From contig NEEC01000019.1 of assembly GCA_002189035.1 (NCBI GenBank), forward strand, positions 1,116,001 through 1,180,000: DNA of 64,000 nt. Direction: 5' to 3'. Made by a program: the position numbers and the translations under genes. How positions within the stretch are numbered: position 1 is the first letter of the stretch; each line of letters starts with the position of its first letter. The notes beneath the pieces were generated by a model that had not been told where the DNA came from, made no database searches, and saw only the letters and a list, made by a program, of their open reading frames with translations. This document shows positions 23,171-34,660 of this stretch, in pieces. Origin of the DNA: Utricularia gibba. Lineage: Eukaryota > Streptophyta > Magnoliopsida > Lamiales > Lentibulariaceae.

Positions 23171-26100
23171 GAGAACCAAATCCTACCAAAAAGTTTAAAC
23201 ATAACTTGAGATAAAGATAAGCATTTAGAAAAAATTCATCATCTATTTTTCCTTGGTTTAATGGATAGACCTACAAATTGCCTCAGTTTGTGTGTTCTCT
23301 GCATAGTTGACACTAGAAAGAGTAGTATATGCGAGTACAACTTATCACATACTTCTTAAATAAATCAGAAGACAGGACTCCTGAAGCATTGAAATAGCAT
23401 TAACTTCAAACATCAGAGGAAAAATGGGCAGAAAGCCTAAGTTTCCACATAGTTAAATGCAGAGAAAGACATTAGAATCAATAGGACTATTGTACAAAAA
23501 CCAGAGGTTACACACATCCCGATAACACCCGAAGAGTCAGCCATAGAGCATTCGCGAAACACACAAAAAAGTACCGAGTATTAACCAATAAGCATTTGCA
23601 CAAACACCAGAAAGCAAAAGGGCAGTAAATTACCCAACAAAGAACAATCATACCCAATAACCACGACCCCCTTAGGGTTTATGTTCAGCCAACACATGAA
23701 GACTAAATAGGAAAACGGCGAAAATTAAGGGACATGCACACCGAAAACCAGGAGAACCGATATACAATACCCGATCGGTAACCAGAAATGCTGAACACAA
23801 TCGAGCAGAGAAATGATATTGAAATTCAATTGGTTCAACAATTTCACTAACAAAACTCACACTACACGAAGACGGAATTGTAGCTACCGCCGCACCGGAG
23901 CAAATGGTCTAGAACTCCACGCTGCTTATAACGAAAGAAAGGAAATGCCGAGGAAGGAAATCGGGATCGAGTTACGATTTCCCTCACCCAAATCCAGTCT
24001 GAGTCCAGCCCAACTTCCTCCAAGAAAAAAAAAATGACTTCAGCCTAGCTTTATGACCCAATAAAGCTTTCTTGTTGAAAAAAAAAATGACTTCAGCCCA
24101 GTTTCACGACCCAATTAAGAGTACGTTGGAGATCGAAATTAAGCCCAATAAAATGTTCAAAGATGAAGAAAGATCCAAGATTCGATAATTAAGTAAAACA
24201 TTTGAATATAATTTTTGAAGATTTGATTTGGATTGAAGATAGACCCAATACATCAATCTTAATAAGTATTTTACTATATAAAAATATCTAAGTACCAAAC
24301 TTTTAGTGAGTCTCGAAATTTTTGAGTCATTTTGTAAACATTTGAATAGAGTTCAACATTTTTTTCTTGTTTAATTTTTTTCATGTTATAAAGTTGAACA
24401 TGTATATTTGGTTCTTATGGCAAAAGATTTGTTGAAAAAATTTACTTAATACAATTTTTTTGGATATGTAATTGTTTTAATATATTCATTTACATTTAAT
24501 TTGATATTTGATTTTATTTTATATATTATTTTTTTTAGCAGTCTTTTTGATTATTACTAAACCAATATCATGTGAGAGAATTCAAAATTAATCTCAAGTA
24601 GCCAAAGAAAAGAATTAGATTGAATATTATTATCAAGACACATTTGACTTAATATGTCTAGAAAAGTATGTTATAGAAGTTCAAGTGATTTTGATATCGT
24701 AGTTGATTATATAATTCTATTAAATGATAAATATTGTTATTAATAGTTATTGAGTAGTGTTTGTTTATAGTAACATTTTCAAAATTCGAGTTAGTGAATC
24801 CAATTCTTGGAATTTACATATAAACATAAGGGTAAAATTCGACAATAATAAAAATTATATGCATTTAATATCATTATTGTTTCGATTGTATTTTTAAAAA
24901 ATTAAAAAATAATGAATTTATTATGAATGTCATCTTATTTATTATTTCATATATTCGTAGAATTATAGTCAAATATTTATATTAAAATTTATTAATCTCG
25001 TCACTCAAATAATAATATTTGTAGTTGCTGCTGGGCCCTGGCTGCTGATCTACAACCACCAAACGAAGCACCACAGTCACAAGTTCTGTCTCTGGATGGG
25101 CCCTTTCTGGGCTGTCACCGGACACACGTGTCGCGTTCTGTGTGGTGTTGGGTGATTTAAAAATAATCATCTGAGTCGGTAATAAGATATTTTAATTTAT
25201 TCAATGTTAAATTAATATATTTAAATTAAATTTATTTGTCTCATGTTTTGATATGAAGTTTTATATTTTTTATTTATATAAAAAATATTATTAAAATAAT
25301 CGTGAATAATTTAAAAAACATTTTGAAATAATAATGTAATATTATAATTTACTAAACCTATCAAATACATGAATTTATAATAAATAAAAATAATGGTTTA
25401 GAAAATTGGATACTGTTGTTACTTTTCACATACCTAAACAAATAATTTAGATATAAGATGAGTATTTTTTTCACGTAATGTATAATATATAAATATTTTT
25501 TTCGCACATTATTAATTTTTATTTCATTCCACGTGCCCGCCGGCCACCGAAAATTTGTATCATCCGTCGGCAGGCAATAAAACCAGTACGGAACCCAGGT
25601 GAATTCACTCGTTTCAGATGGCCCTACGGATGGCTCCATTTGCATTAGATTGGTTGGTGGATAGTAAAACAGAATCAATTTGAGAGCAGCCCCAATCAAT
25701 GGAATCCAAGTGCATCTTTTGTGATTTTAGTGTGAGGTATTAAAATAAAATTAATGTCCAAATTATAAATATATTTTTGGGATAGGTAAAAAGTAAATAG
25801 TCTAATTTTCTAATTATTTTAATAAATTCAACAATGCTTAAAAATAATATTTAATTTAACACGACCACGTGTGGTGGATGCGACTAATATTAGATTATAT
25901 TTGATAATAAATAACATGAGATATTCCAACATTCGGTATAATAATAATATATTTGGTAATCGAGATTAAATTTTCCTTGGATATTTTTTTAATCTCTACA
26001 AAACATAAAATTGTATTCATCATCATACTTTTTTATTTTTATACCTTCAATAAGAAAAAATTTATATCAGAATAATCTATATAGATATATTTACAAAACA

Positions 26101-26759
26101 CAACCTTAGTTTTTTCTAATGATCCCAAGTTTCCTTTATTGATACCCGCACTCCGCGCACGAGACGCTAGGACACCGGACCCTGGTGTCGCCGGCGACAC
26201 ATTAGGAGCCACCCTCGTGCACCGCCGTGACGACAACGCTTTGTGTTATAAGAACTCCAGCTGTGCTTTGGTGCCTCCGGCAGAATTAAAAAATGTTTGT
26301 CTTCTGTGGCAGCAGAGCAGAGAAGACGCAGTCAAAGAGAACTGACAAGCAACAACCTGATGAATTATGTGGTTCTCTTTTTATTATTGTTTTTTAATCT
26401 ATTTATTTGATTTAAAAAGTCTTTGAATTCTTATTCTTGAAAACTACATGTGCAATTTTCTTAACCAAATGATTTTGTAGTAGGAAAAATATCAATTTTT
26501 TTTATCGAAAATAAAGAAAAAAAATAGTAATAATCAAGAAAATTCGAAACTTGAAGATGACAACAGTTATCGGTGTTAGTTATCAAATATAATAGTATCT
26601 TAAAATGTGTTTGTAGAGCATATACATCAATATACATTTGAACTATGTAATAACTGTTTATTTGAACATAAAAAAGTAAGATACGCCCATGCAAAAATTA
26701 TATGACAAGTGCATTATGATTCTCTACATAGGAAATATGTGATGTTAAAATTAATCCCA

Positions 26760-26985
26760 TATAGTGTGTTTGGTACATGAATAAATTATATTAAGTATAA
26801 GAAAGTATATATAATGAAGTGATATATGACAATATAATTTTATCCCAATCACTCCCCTCTCATTATTTTATTTCATATTCATATTATAAATTATTCTAAG
26901 TATAATTTATCATATCTATCAAACATACTATTTTTCTTTTTCTATTTAATTATCTCTCTTTATAATCACTACCAAACACACTATA
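26760..26985. mobile_element. MITE candidate (about 226 bp)
   Basis: The left end TATAGTGTGTTTGGT (26760-26774) is perfectly inverted at the right end, ACCAAACACACTATA (26971-26985). The interior is AT-rich and non-coding. TA is present on both sides, compatible with a TA target-site duplication as in Tc1/mariner-derived elements, but this is not decisive. It lies about 260 bases upstream of the first fatty acyl-CoA reductase start codon. Confidence 0.7.
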
Positions 26986-27159
26986 TAGGCCCATGCATTT
27001 TATGATTAAGACAAGACTTAGTTTCAAGTACCCATATTTAGTGCCATATTTATTTCTCTTTTTTTTATTTAATTAAATTCTGTTGTACATGTGCAATATA
27101 GAATCAATTTCAAGAACACACCTTAAGACCAAGTCAACTGGCTCTGGTTTTTTTTGTTC

Positions 27160-27166
27160 TATAAAT
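27160..27166 (+). promoter_or_regulatory. TATA box candidate for FAR copy A
   Basis: TATAAAT lies 85 bases before the start codon, a plausible distance allowing for a short 5' UTR. Confidence 0.5.
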
Positions 27167-27244
27167 TGCTGGTGGAGTTTCATTAGCCAAGCCATAAACT
27201 TGCTGCCATCTCTTCTTCATTTTCTGTGTTCAGATACTCAAGGC

Positions 27245-29636
27245 ATGGAGATGGGGAGCGTTCTTGAGTTTCTTGACAACAGCGTGATTCTCGTCACCGG
27301 GGGAGCAGGGTTTCTCGCCAAGGGTACGGAAACTGATGCGTTGCTCCTAAAACACAGCAACACTCGTTCACTTAGCTGCGTTAGGATTCCACTAGTGTTA
27401 TGTAATAAAGAGGCTAACAGAATCCATGGAATGCAGTTTTTGTGGAGAAGGTTCTGAGGGTACAGCCCAATGTGAAGAAGCTCTACATTCTTCTCCGGGC
27501 CTCCGATGCTCACTCCGCCATGCTGCGCTTCCGCGAGGAGGTATGCCCAGCTCTGGTTACTGATATATAAAGAAAAAGACATAAAAAAAATGTGGATGGA
27601 AACGACGGGGAGAACTGAGATGGAATGTGCTCCATGAATTTGATTCGACAATCGCCAGATGTCATGAAATTTCAGGGAGTCATGGCGCCTGTCCCCTCTA
27701 CCTTGAAAACAAAGGCAATAAATTCGGGCAACACATGCAGATATCGAGATTGTTGCTGAGAGAATACCTTAAAGTTAACAATGACAATTTTTTAATCCTC
27801 CAGGTTAACAGTTTTCAAGTAACTCATCTTGTGTGTTGCTCAGGTTCTAGTAACGAAGCTGTTTAGGGTTCTGAAAGAGATAAACGGGGAGAACTTCGAT
27901 TCTTTCATTTCTGAAAAAGTTTCTGTCGTGGCTGGAGACATTTCAGTAGAGAATTTTGGGATTAAGGACTCCACCATACTCCAGGAGATGTTAGAACAGG
28001 TCGAAGTTGTCATCAACTTGGCTGCAAACACCAATTTTGATGAAAGGTGGCACCTTTTTTTGTCAGATTAGCACGAAAAGATCGACTTGATTTTACTTTT
28101 GTTTTGCAGATACGATGTATCCATTGAAGTAAACACTTTGGGCGCAAAACATGTGCTCAATTTCTCAAAAGAGTGCAGCAATTTCAAGGTTCTTGTCCAT
28201 GTTTCCACAGGTCAGTTACTTGGACTAACAATGGAATCTTCATTAATTCTTTGCCCTTCTTTTTGATTGTAAGAAATTTACTACAATGCAGCTTATGTCT
28301 GTGGAGAGAAAACCGGCATTATACGAGAAACGCCGTTCAACATGGGGAGAGCTTGAACGGCACGCCGGGGCTGAACATCGACTACGAGAAGAAGCTGGCG
28401 GATGAGACGTTGGCGCAGCTCAAAGCCGACGACTGCTCCGATCAATACATTCAATCATACATGAAAGATCTCGGTATCCGGAGGTACATTTATATGTTTT
28501 GTGTAGCAGCAAATGTTTGAAAAAAACAAATTCTGGGAATGACTTCTGATGTACAGAGCACGAAAATATGGATGGCCAAATACCTACGTCTTCACAAAGG
28601 CGATGGGGGAGATGCTCGTCGGAGAGATGAAAGGGAACCTGCCGGCCATCATCCTTCGACCGACCATGGTAACCAGCACGTACATGGAGCCGTTCCCGGG
28701 GTGGGCAGAAGGCTTTCGGTAACCATTTGTCTTCGAACTTGCGGCAGATGATGCCTCTTGCTCGTGGCATTCATATGAACTTCCCCTTTTATGTCCGTAG
28801 GACTCTTGATTGCATAGCGATTGGGTACGGTGCGGGGAAGTTCAACTGTCTCCTCGCTGATCCGAAAACGATTGTGGATTTGGTGGGTAAAGATGTAATG
28901 GTTGATGCTCTCAAGCCATTCGTCTAGGTTAAAATGAACGTTCCATGCAGATTCCGGTGGACATGGTGGTGAATGCGACGATGTCGGCGATGGTGGCCGG
29001 GGCAAACAGAGCAAATGAAACGATCTACCAAATCGGATCGTCCGTTAGGAATCCCATCGCACTGGGGGATGTGCAAGGATACGCGCAGGCGTACTTCACG
29101 AAAAACCCCTGGGTCGACAAGCACGGCCGCCTGGTCACCGTCGCCCCCTTCATGACACTTTCTTCCTGGAGCAGCTTCAACAGATTCTTGGCATAAGATA
29201 CATGATTCCTTTAAAGGTTTCCCCTCCTTATTTTCCTTCAATAACTCGGATCCATCTTCATCTGGTTCGATTTCTTCAGGGATTCGAAATGCTGAACACC
29301 ATCTGCCTGGACTACTTCAGTGAAACGTACCGCGACCAGCGTCGGAAGCTCGACTTCCTGGTGAAGCTGATGCAACTCTACAACCCGTATTTCTTCTTCA
29401 AAGGACGGTGAGCACTAACTCCATCTTTCCCCTGATGCTTCGCCTGTATCGTTTGGTGCCCGAATGATATTTCTGCAATCCTGGGTGAATGCAGCCTGGA
29501 TGACATCAACACCGAGAAGCTAAGAAGCGGCGGAGTGGAGACGGATCAGTTTAACTTCGATCCACGGAGCTTGAACTGGGAAGACTACTTCTTCCAGGTG
29601 TATTTTCCAGGGCTGGTGAAGTATGTAATGCATTGA
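27245..29636 (+). CDS. FAR: Fatty acyl-CoA reductase, tandem copy A (two apparent frameshifts)
   Basis: Alcohol-forming fatty acyl-CoA reductase: it reduces fatty acyl-CoA to primary alcohols with NADPH for waxes, suberin or sporopollenin. Exons: 27245-27323, 27437-27540, 27844-28046, 28110-28210, 28292-28483, 28557-28718, 28801-28882, 28951-29216, 29280-29407, 29495-29636, about 486 residues. The Rossmann motif [10 protein letters not shown] is at about 17-26. The catalytic YVFTK and the [16 protein letters not shown] block follow, then the FAR_C region with FFFKGR and [13 protein letters not shown]. Two single-base losses break the frame: the G run at 28344-28347 (exon 5 is 192 bases, against 193 in copy C) and near 29184-29193 (exon 8 is 266 bases, against 267 in B and C). 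Both exons have normal splice sites and conserved residues on each side. Either this is a very young pseudogene or the consensus is wrong; I favour the latter. Confidence 0.85.
28344..28347 (+). other. Apparent 1-base deletion in G run (FAR copy A, exon 5)
   Basis: M-G-E-S needs five G bases and four are present. The upstream frame stops three codons later; the downstream frame continues as [16 protein letters not shown], as in copies B and C. Confidence 0.8.
29184..29193 (+). other. Apparent 1-base deletion (FAR copy A, exon 8)
   Basis: The exon is one base shorter than its paralogues, and the frame changes between FNRFL and the conserved YMIPLK. A third G in the GG at 29190-29191 would restore it; an extra T nearby would also do so. 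Confidence 0.7.
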
Positions 29637-29964
29637 CTGATCATCAGTCCTGACACACAAGTGCAACAAAAGCACATTTCCTCGTTTCCTCCCTAAACTT
29701 TAGTCTTGATCGAATCAAACCAAATGAATTCCCAAGTACATATACATAATTGAATTTTATAAGTATAATTCGAAAAAAATTCAGAAAGTGATGTTAGAAA
29801 TTAAAAATTTGATGGATTTGAAAAACATCACAAAAAACGTATATTATATTATAAAAAATTATATTCAAATAATTATTAGTAATGTATAATTTATTATATA
29901 ATTAATTATTTTAATTTTAAATTCCTACGTAGTATTATTTGTTTTAATACATATAATTATTTAA

Positions 29965-30360
29965 AAATAAGAAATTCTTGATTATTTCTTTTTTTCTTTT
30001 AAAAGTATTTTCTAACATTTAACAAGTGAGAACAGTCAATACAATAACGAACGGTGGCGAGGGATTGAGCGGTCGTTGTGGAGTCAATACTAGTTTTTTT
30101 TTTTTTTTGATGATCAGTAAATGCCATATCTGTTGCTTTTGTCCCATCAGCATCGTTCCAGCTGCCGCTGAAGTTCTTCCTCGCCGGCGCATGTGGGTAG
30201 TTAATAAGTTCTGCTGGCTGGCCGGCCGGCCGCTTTCTTTAAAAATCAGCACAATTTTTTTATAATTATTATTGGTATAAGAGTAGGATCAGCGTGGTGA
30301 AGAGAGAAAAAGGGAGGAGATTGTATTGGGTTTTTCAGCGTGGTGTAGATCATCCCAGCC
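29965..30360. repeat. FAR-spacer repeat R1, first copy
   Basis: Matches 39155-39575. Shared landmarks are AACAAGTGAG...CAGTCAATACAATAAC, a GGCCGGCCGG-rich core and GATCATCCCAGCCTTTTCGA. It is non-coding. Confidence 0.8.
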
Positions 30361-31489
30361 TTTTCGAGTTCTGAACCCTGAACTTGAATAGAATCTTGCC
30401 ATATCTTTAACACTTAGACGTGAATGAGACCCGAGTTAGATCCATAGGATCTGTATCTGAATGCGTATGATGACTAGCTCAATCAATCGGCCCAAGGTGC
30501 AATAGAAATAGAGAAACATGGAGGTGTTTAGTTGCATGCAGACTGCTTCATTCCTGCTCACCAGCTATCCGAGGAGCTGAATGTGAACGGGAAAGCGCTT
30601 CTCCACGGGTTACCCATTGCATGGAACTGTCTGAAAACCATGGGAGACTTCACAATCCTTTGTTTCGCACAAAACAGCTTCAGTTTCACAGCCATCCTCA
30701 CCTATTGCGGATTGGAAGCACCGCATTCTAATTGATCGGGTATGATGAATCAGGTTCAATCACCCATGTATCAAAACTCACACAAAAAATAAAGAAAGAC
30801 CAGAAACCAGTTGTCAAGACTGAGTGTTCGACCAGTCAAAACTGACTGAGTTGTGGTGTTTTATACACGTTTCAAGACTATCCACTCCACGTGTCAATCG
30901 GGCGTTTCATGTATTGAACGAGCTTCTCCTAAGTTAGAAGATAATTTTGGAATATTGAAATAAAACCAAGTAGTAAAGGCTACAGAAGTGGGCAACTTAG
31001 TCAACCCTAGTTTCGCGGGTTTATTAGGTTGTTGAGATCTGAAACTTTGTCTCATTAAATCCTGTTTTCATGTGAAGTTTGTTACTTTTAATTCTATAAA
31101 AGTTGATATCCACAGCTTGTGTTTGTATCTCCTCTATTGCAATAAATTTTACTCTTCATTCATTTACTCTTCCAATCCAAAACCCTCATTTTTGTTTCTG
31201 TTTTTTCTTATATGATTTTCTGTGAGAATTCATCCTATTTTTTTTTATCTATCACCAGTTACCCCCTAGGACCTAAATCTTTCAAATGCATCAGGGTCTT
31301 TTAAATTCGGTTCTAATTTATATGAGATATCAATTCATTAGTTTTAATGGACTTAAGAATAAATTGGACCTTATGCATAATTTTAATGGGTTTAAGAATG
31401 AATTGGATCTTATGTATCAAGTTGGTAGACTTTGAAACCCAAAAAGCTACACATACAATCAAAATGCAAAACCGATCCCAAAAACCTCT

Positions 31490-31990
31490 GGTATGTGGTG
31501 TCCAACTCTGGCAATTTGGTATCGGTCAGCTTCAGCTTCGGACCGCTTCTTTTAAATCAACTATCGCACTTGACATTGACTGTTCATCATCATCACTAAT
31601 TCCTCCAGTCGGTATCAACCATCAACCAACCCTCCTTTGTCCGGTTGGCACCAACCTCTCCTCTTCCCTTCCAAGTTGGTGATGATCGAGCCAAATCTGG
31701 TACTGAGTGTAGACATGAATTCAATTAAGAAATGATTCATTTAAGTATAAGCAGTTGGGTGATCCAATCCTCTGCACTGGCGCCTTTCCATCCGCACAAT
31801 TCATGGCGGTTGGCTTTTCAGGCAGGAAGCATCCTGTAAGAATATTGCATAGTGTACTTGTCGGATGGTGATCTGTAAATATGATCCACGTGACCAAATT
31901 GGTGATACTTGGTATTCGTTTTTTTTATTAATATGAGATTGACCGAATTTGTAAATGCAGTCTTTACGTCCATCTGAAAAATCTTTCAAG
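31490..31990. repeat. FAR-spacer repeat R3, first copy
   Basis: Matches 41520-41950. Landmarks are GGTTGGCACCAACCTC..., GATCCAATCCTCTGC and GGCAGGAAGCATCCTGTAAG. On the minus strand there is a short common frame ending in LQDASCLKSQPP (KCQPP in the other copy). It is too degraded to name. Confidence 0.7.
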
Positions 31991-32269
31991 TTTTTCATCG
32001 TAAATGTATTGCCAATGTTATGATCAAGTGAACAGTTTCAAGTTTCCCATACCAGCAAACACTTCATCGTAATGAATACCTTCCTTTTGACCATAGTCTT
32101 TAGCAGCGTTAAACTTCTCCATTTGATTTCTTATTGATTTTATAGATCCGCTTAACCCCAACAATATTTTGCTTCGTTCATCGCCTTTTTTCACTCAAAA
32201 TTACCAACACCTTGCTCAAAAGTCAGGTTCTGCTAGAGAAAATAGACAGAAATAGAAGTGGCTCACCTC

Positions 32270-34330
32270 TAAGGACATTGATAGGTCCACTTCATAATCA
32301 TCAAGATGACTTGGTCCACATCTTGATGAAGGAGTCACATTATTGAAGTAGGTGGAATAGTAGGAGTGATTGGGGTTATTGGAGTGTCCTCATCACCATT
32401 ATTTCCTTGTCCTTCAAATGGCTCAAAGTCATCTTCCAACTTATCATAAAAAAATACACTGATTCGCTTCAGAATTCCATTCCCAACAAGCACCTACCAC
32501 ATCCCTACTCAAAAATACTTTTCAACATTCTGGATCAAATAACCGGATAGCATCTGGATGTTTGATCATAGCCAATATATACCAATTTTTTTTGATTTCT
32601 CATCCAGCTTTCCTTGTGACTCATCTGCTATATGCATATAAGCAATGCAACAAAATACTCTCGAATGAAATACTCTTGGTTTTATACCACTCCACGCCTC
32701 TTGAGGTGCTCATCCTGACACTTTCTTTGTAACTAATCTGTTTAGCAAGTGAACAGCTGTGATAGCAGCATCTCCTTAAAGCTCATTAGGGATATTCTGT
32801 CTTCAATATGCTTCTTACCATATTCATGATCATCCTATTTTGCCTTTCAACAGTACCATTTTGTTGTGGTGTTCGTAATGCTGTCAGGCCTTTATAAATA
32901 CCAAGTTCTTCACAGAATTATAGAAATTGATTTGGAGTAAATTCTTCTCCTCTGTCAGTCTTTGTAGTCTTGAGTTTCAAGCTACTTTGTATTTCAACCA
33001 TGGTTTGAAAATTCTTGAAGTAATTAAATACTTCAGATTTTTCTTTCATACCAACAGCCATATCATTCTTACTGAGATCACGTAGATGACTGAAATTTAT
33101 ATGGCCAAAACGTAAATGTCATAACCGAGATTCTGAATTATAGGCTGCTGCCAGACAAATAGGCTGAGTGTGATCAAGCCTTAAAAAAAGAATAGTCTAT
33201 TCGGAGTCATCTCCATATGTGGCAGAATATCCCCTTCATCATTTGTCAAAATCAATTTGTTATGACATAAGTATATGTCAAATTCCTTTTCAAGTAATTT
33301 TCCCAAGCTTAATATATTATTCTTCATACTTGAAGTTGGATGATTGTCATCATCCAACTTCAACATAATAGAACCTTTTCCAACAATCGTAATCTTTGAA
33401 GAATCCCCTAATGTAATTTCTCCTCCATAGGATTTATCAAGAATAGAAAATATATCTTTATAGCCACACATATGGCTATTTGCTCTAGAAATCGAGATAC
33501 CAAGTTTTCAAATTTTCAGAATCCTTTTCCTTATAAGGCATAATCAATACATGTTCAGATGAGAATTCTGTTATGTCACCTTGGAGAAGATTGGATTGCT
33601 AATTTTCACTATTTTCTCTGCACTCCCAAGAGTGATGTCCCATCTTGTGATAAGTGTAACACTCAACATGAGATTTATCCATATTTTGTGGTCCACCATA
33701 ATTGGTGAATGACCCTCTTGGTTTCTAACGACCACGTTCTCTTCCATTCCATTGTCCTCAATTATAGGAACTAGCCTCATCAGATTTCCTTGTTTAGTTC
33801 CTCTACCATATGATCTTCCACGAGCCTTGTTTAATTCCTAGAATCTTTTTGCTCATCCTTTTTGTTCACTTCTTTTACTTGAAGTAACTGGGGCTGACTA
33901 GGAGCTTCATCTTTGCTATTTAAGTAACTTCAAAAGCCTAAAGAGAAACGTTCAGCTCACCTTCAGACATGTCAGTAACATCATTTGCCTCTTCAATTGC
34001 TATGTCACATAATCAAATTTTGGATCAAGAAACCTCAAGATCTTTTCCACAATATGAGACTCTTCAACTTTCTCACCAAGCCATTGCATCTGATTTGTGA
34101 TTCCTTGCATCTGAATCACATAATCTGAGATACTCTCCCCACATCTTTGTCGCCTCAAAATCCTTTAAGGTTTGCAACTTAACTCATTTCACTCAATCAA
34201 CACCTTGAAATAATGCTTTCAGCATGCAACCTTTTAAAAAATTTTCTCATCCAACGCTTGGTAAATCAATGTCAGTGTTCTTGTCTTTCTTAACACTAAT
34301 AGCATCAGTGGGTGTTGTTGAAATCATGTC
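32270..34330 (-). mobile_element. Degraded Ty1/copia retrotransposon fragment (gag to integrase)
   Basis: Read on the minus strand, pieces of a copia polyprotein occur in the right order. First is a UBN2-type gag stretch (about 34330-33900, with EKILRFLDPKFDY), then a zinc knuckle at about 33660-33610 in which the second cysteine of CCHC is replaced by tyrosine. A gag-pre-integrase domain (33471-33181) and an integrase stretch reading TPQQNGTVERQNR near 32905-32830 follow. Many stops and frame breaks are present. I see no reverse transcriptase and no LTR pair, so it is a dead fragment. Confidence 0.8.
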
Positions 34331-34581
34331 AAGGCAGGAACAGAGAGTGTGGCATTATTATTTACCATAATCGAATCAACCAAACAAGAAATAGGGAACA
34401 TCATTTCTTTTCATTTTAGTTGAAATATTTATTCTTAATACAACTTGAAACTACCTAATAACTTACCAACCTTCCTGGTATTATCCTAACACTAAAAATA
34501 AATACACTACAATTTCCTAATAACTCCAAGTTGTCAATTTTACTTAACAATAAAGTATTGTTGCTCCTTTTTGCTTCTCCC

Positions 34582-34589
34582 ATAAATAT
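34582..34589 (+). promoter_or_regulatory. TATA box candidate for FAR copy B
   Basis: ATAAATAT lies 72 bases before the start codon. The surrounding 120 bases are nearly the same as upstream of copy C, where the site reads TATAAATA. Confidence 0.55.
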
Positions 34590-34660
34590 GCCATAATGGA
34601 GGATCATGGAAATCACAACACCAGCCAAAACTTTGCCTCTTTTTTATATGTAATCAGTCC

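Larger units (their letters stand above)
23171..27244. other. Long intergenic region with a MITE and GC islands
   Basis: About 4 kb. The first 700 bases probably carry the 5' UTR and promoter of the mitochondrial gene. Near 24030-24120 a segment of about 40 bases reading ATGACTTCAGCC then GACCCAAT is tandemly duplicated. GC-richer islands stand out at 25015-25155, 25530-25700 and 26130-26340. The 25361-25699 minus frame contains a protein-like stretch (PPTNLMQMEPSVGPSETSEF) that I do not recognise. The inverted-repeat element at 26760 is listed separately. Confidence 0.5.
29637..34660. other. Spacer between FAR copies A and B
   Basis: About 5 kb without an intact gene. Four segments reappear in the same order in the B-C spacer: 29965-30360, 30640-30745, 31490-31990 and the promoter-proximal 34540-34660. 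Between the third and fourth sits a degraded Ty1/copia remnant on the minus strand, listed separately. The open frames here are short and unsupported. Confidence 0.65.

Noticed and set aside
26139-26345. GC-rich 68-residue frame as a small gene
   Set aside because: It is short, has open frames on both strands and no known motif or neighbouring exons.
27541-27843. Open frame inside FAR A intron 2 as an extra exon
   Set aside because: Copies B and C have only short introns here, and exon 2 and exon 3 join in phase without it.
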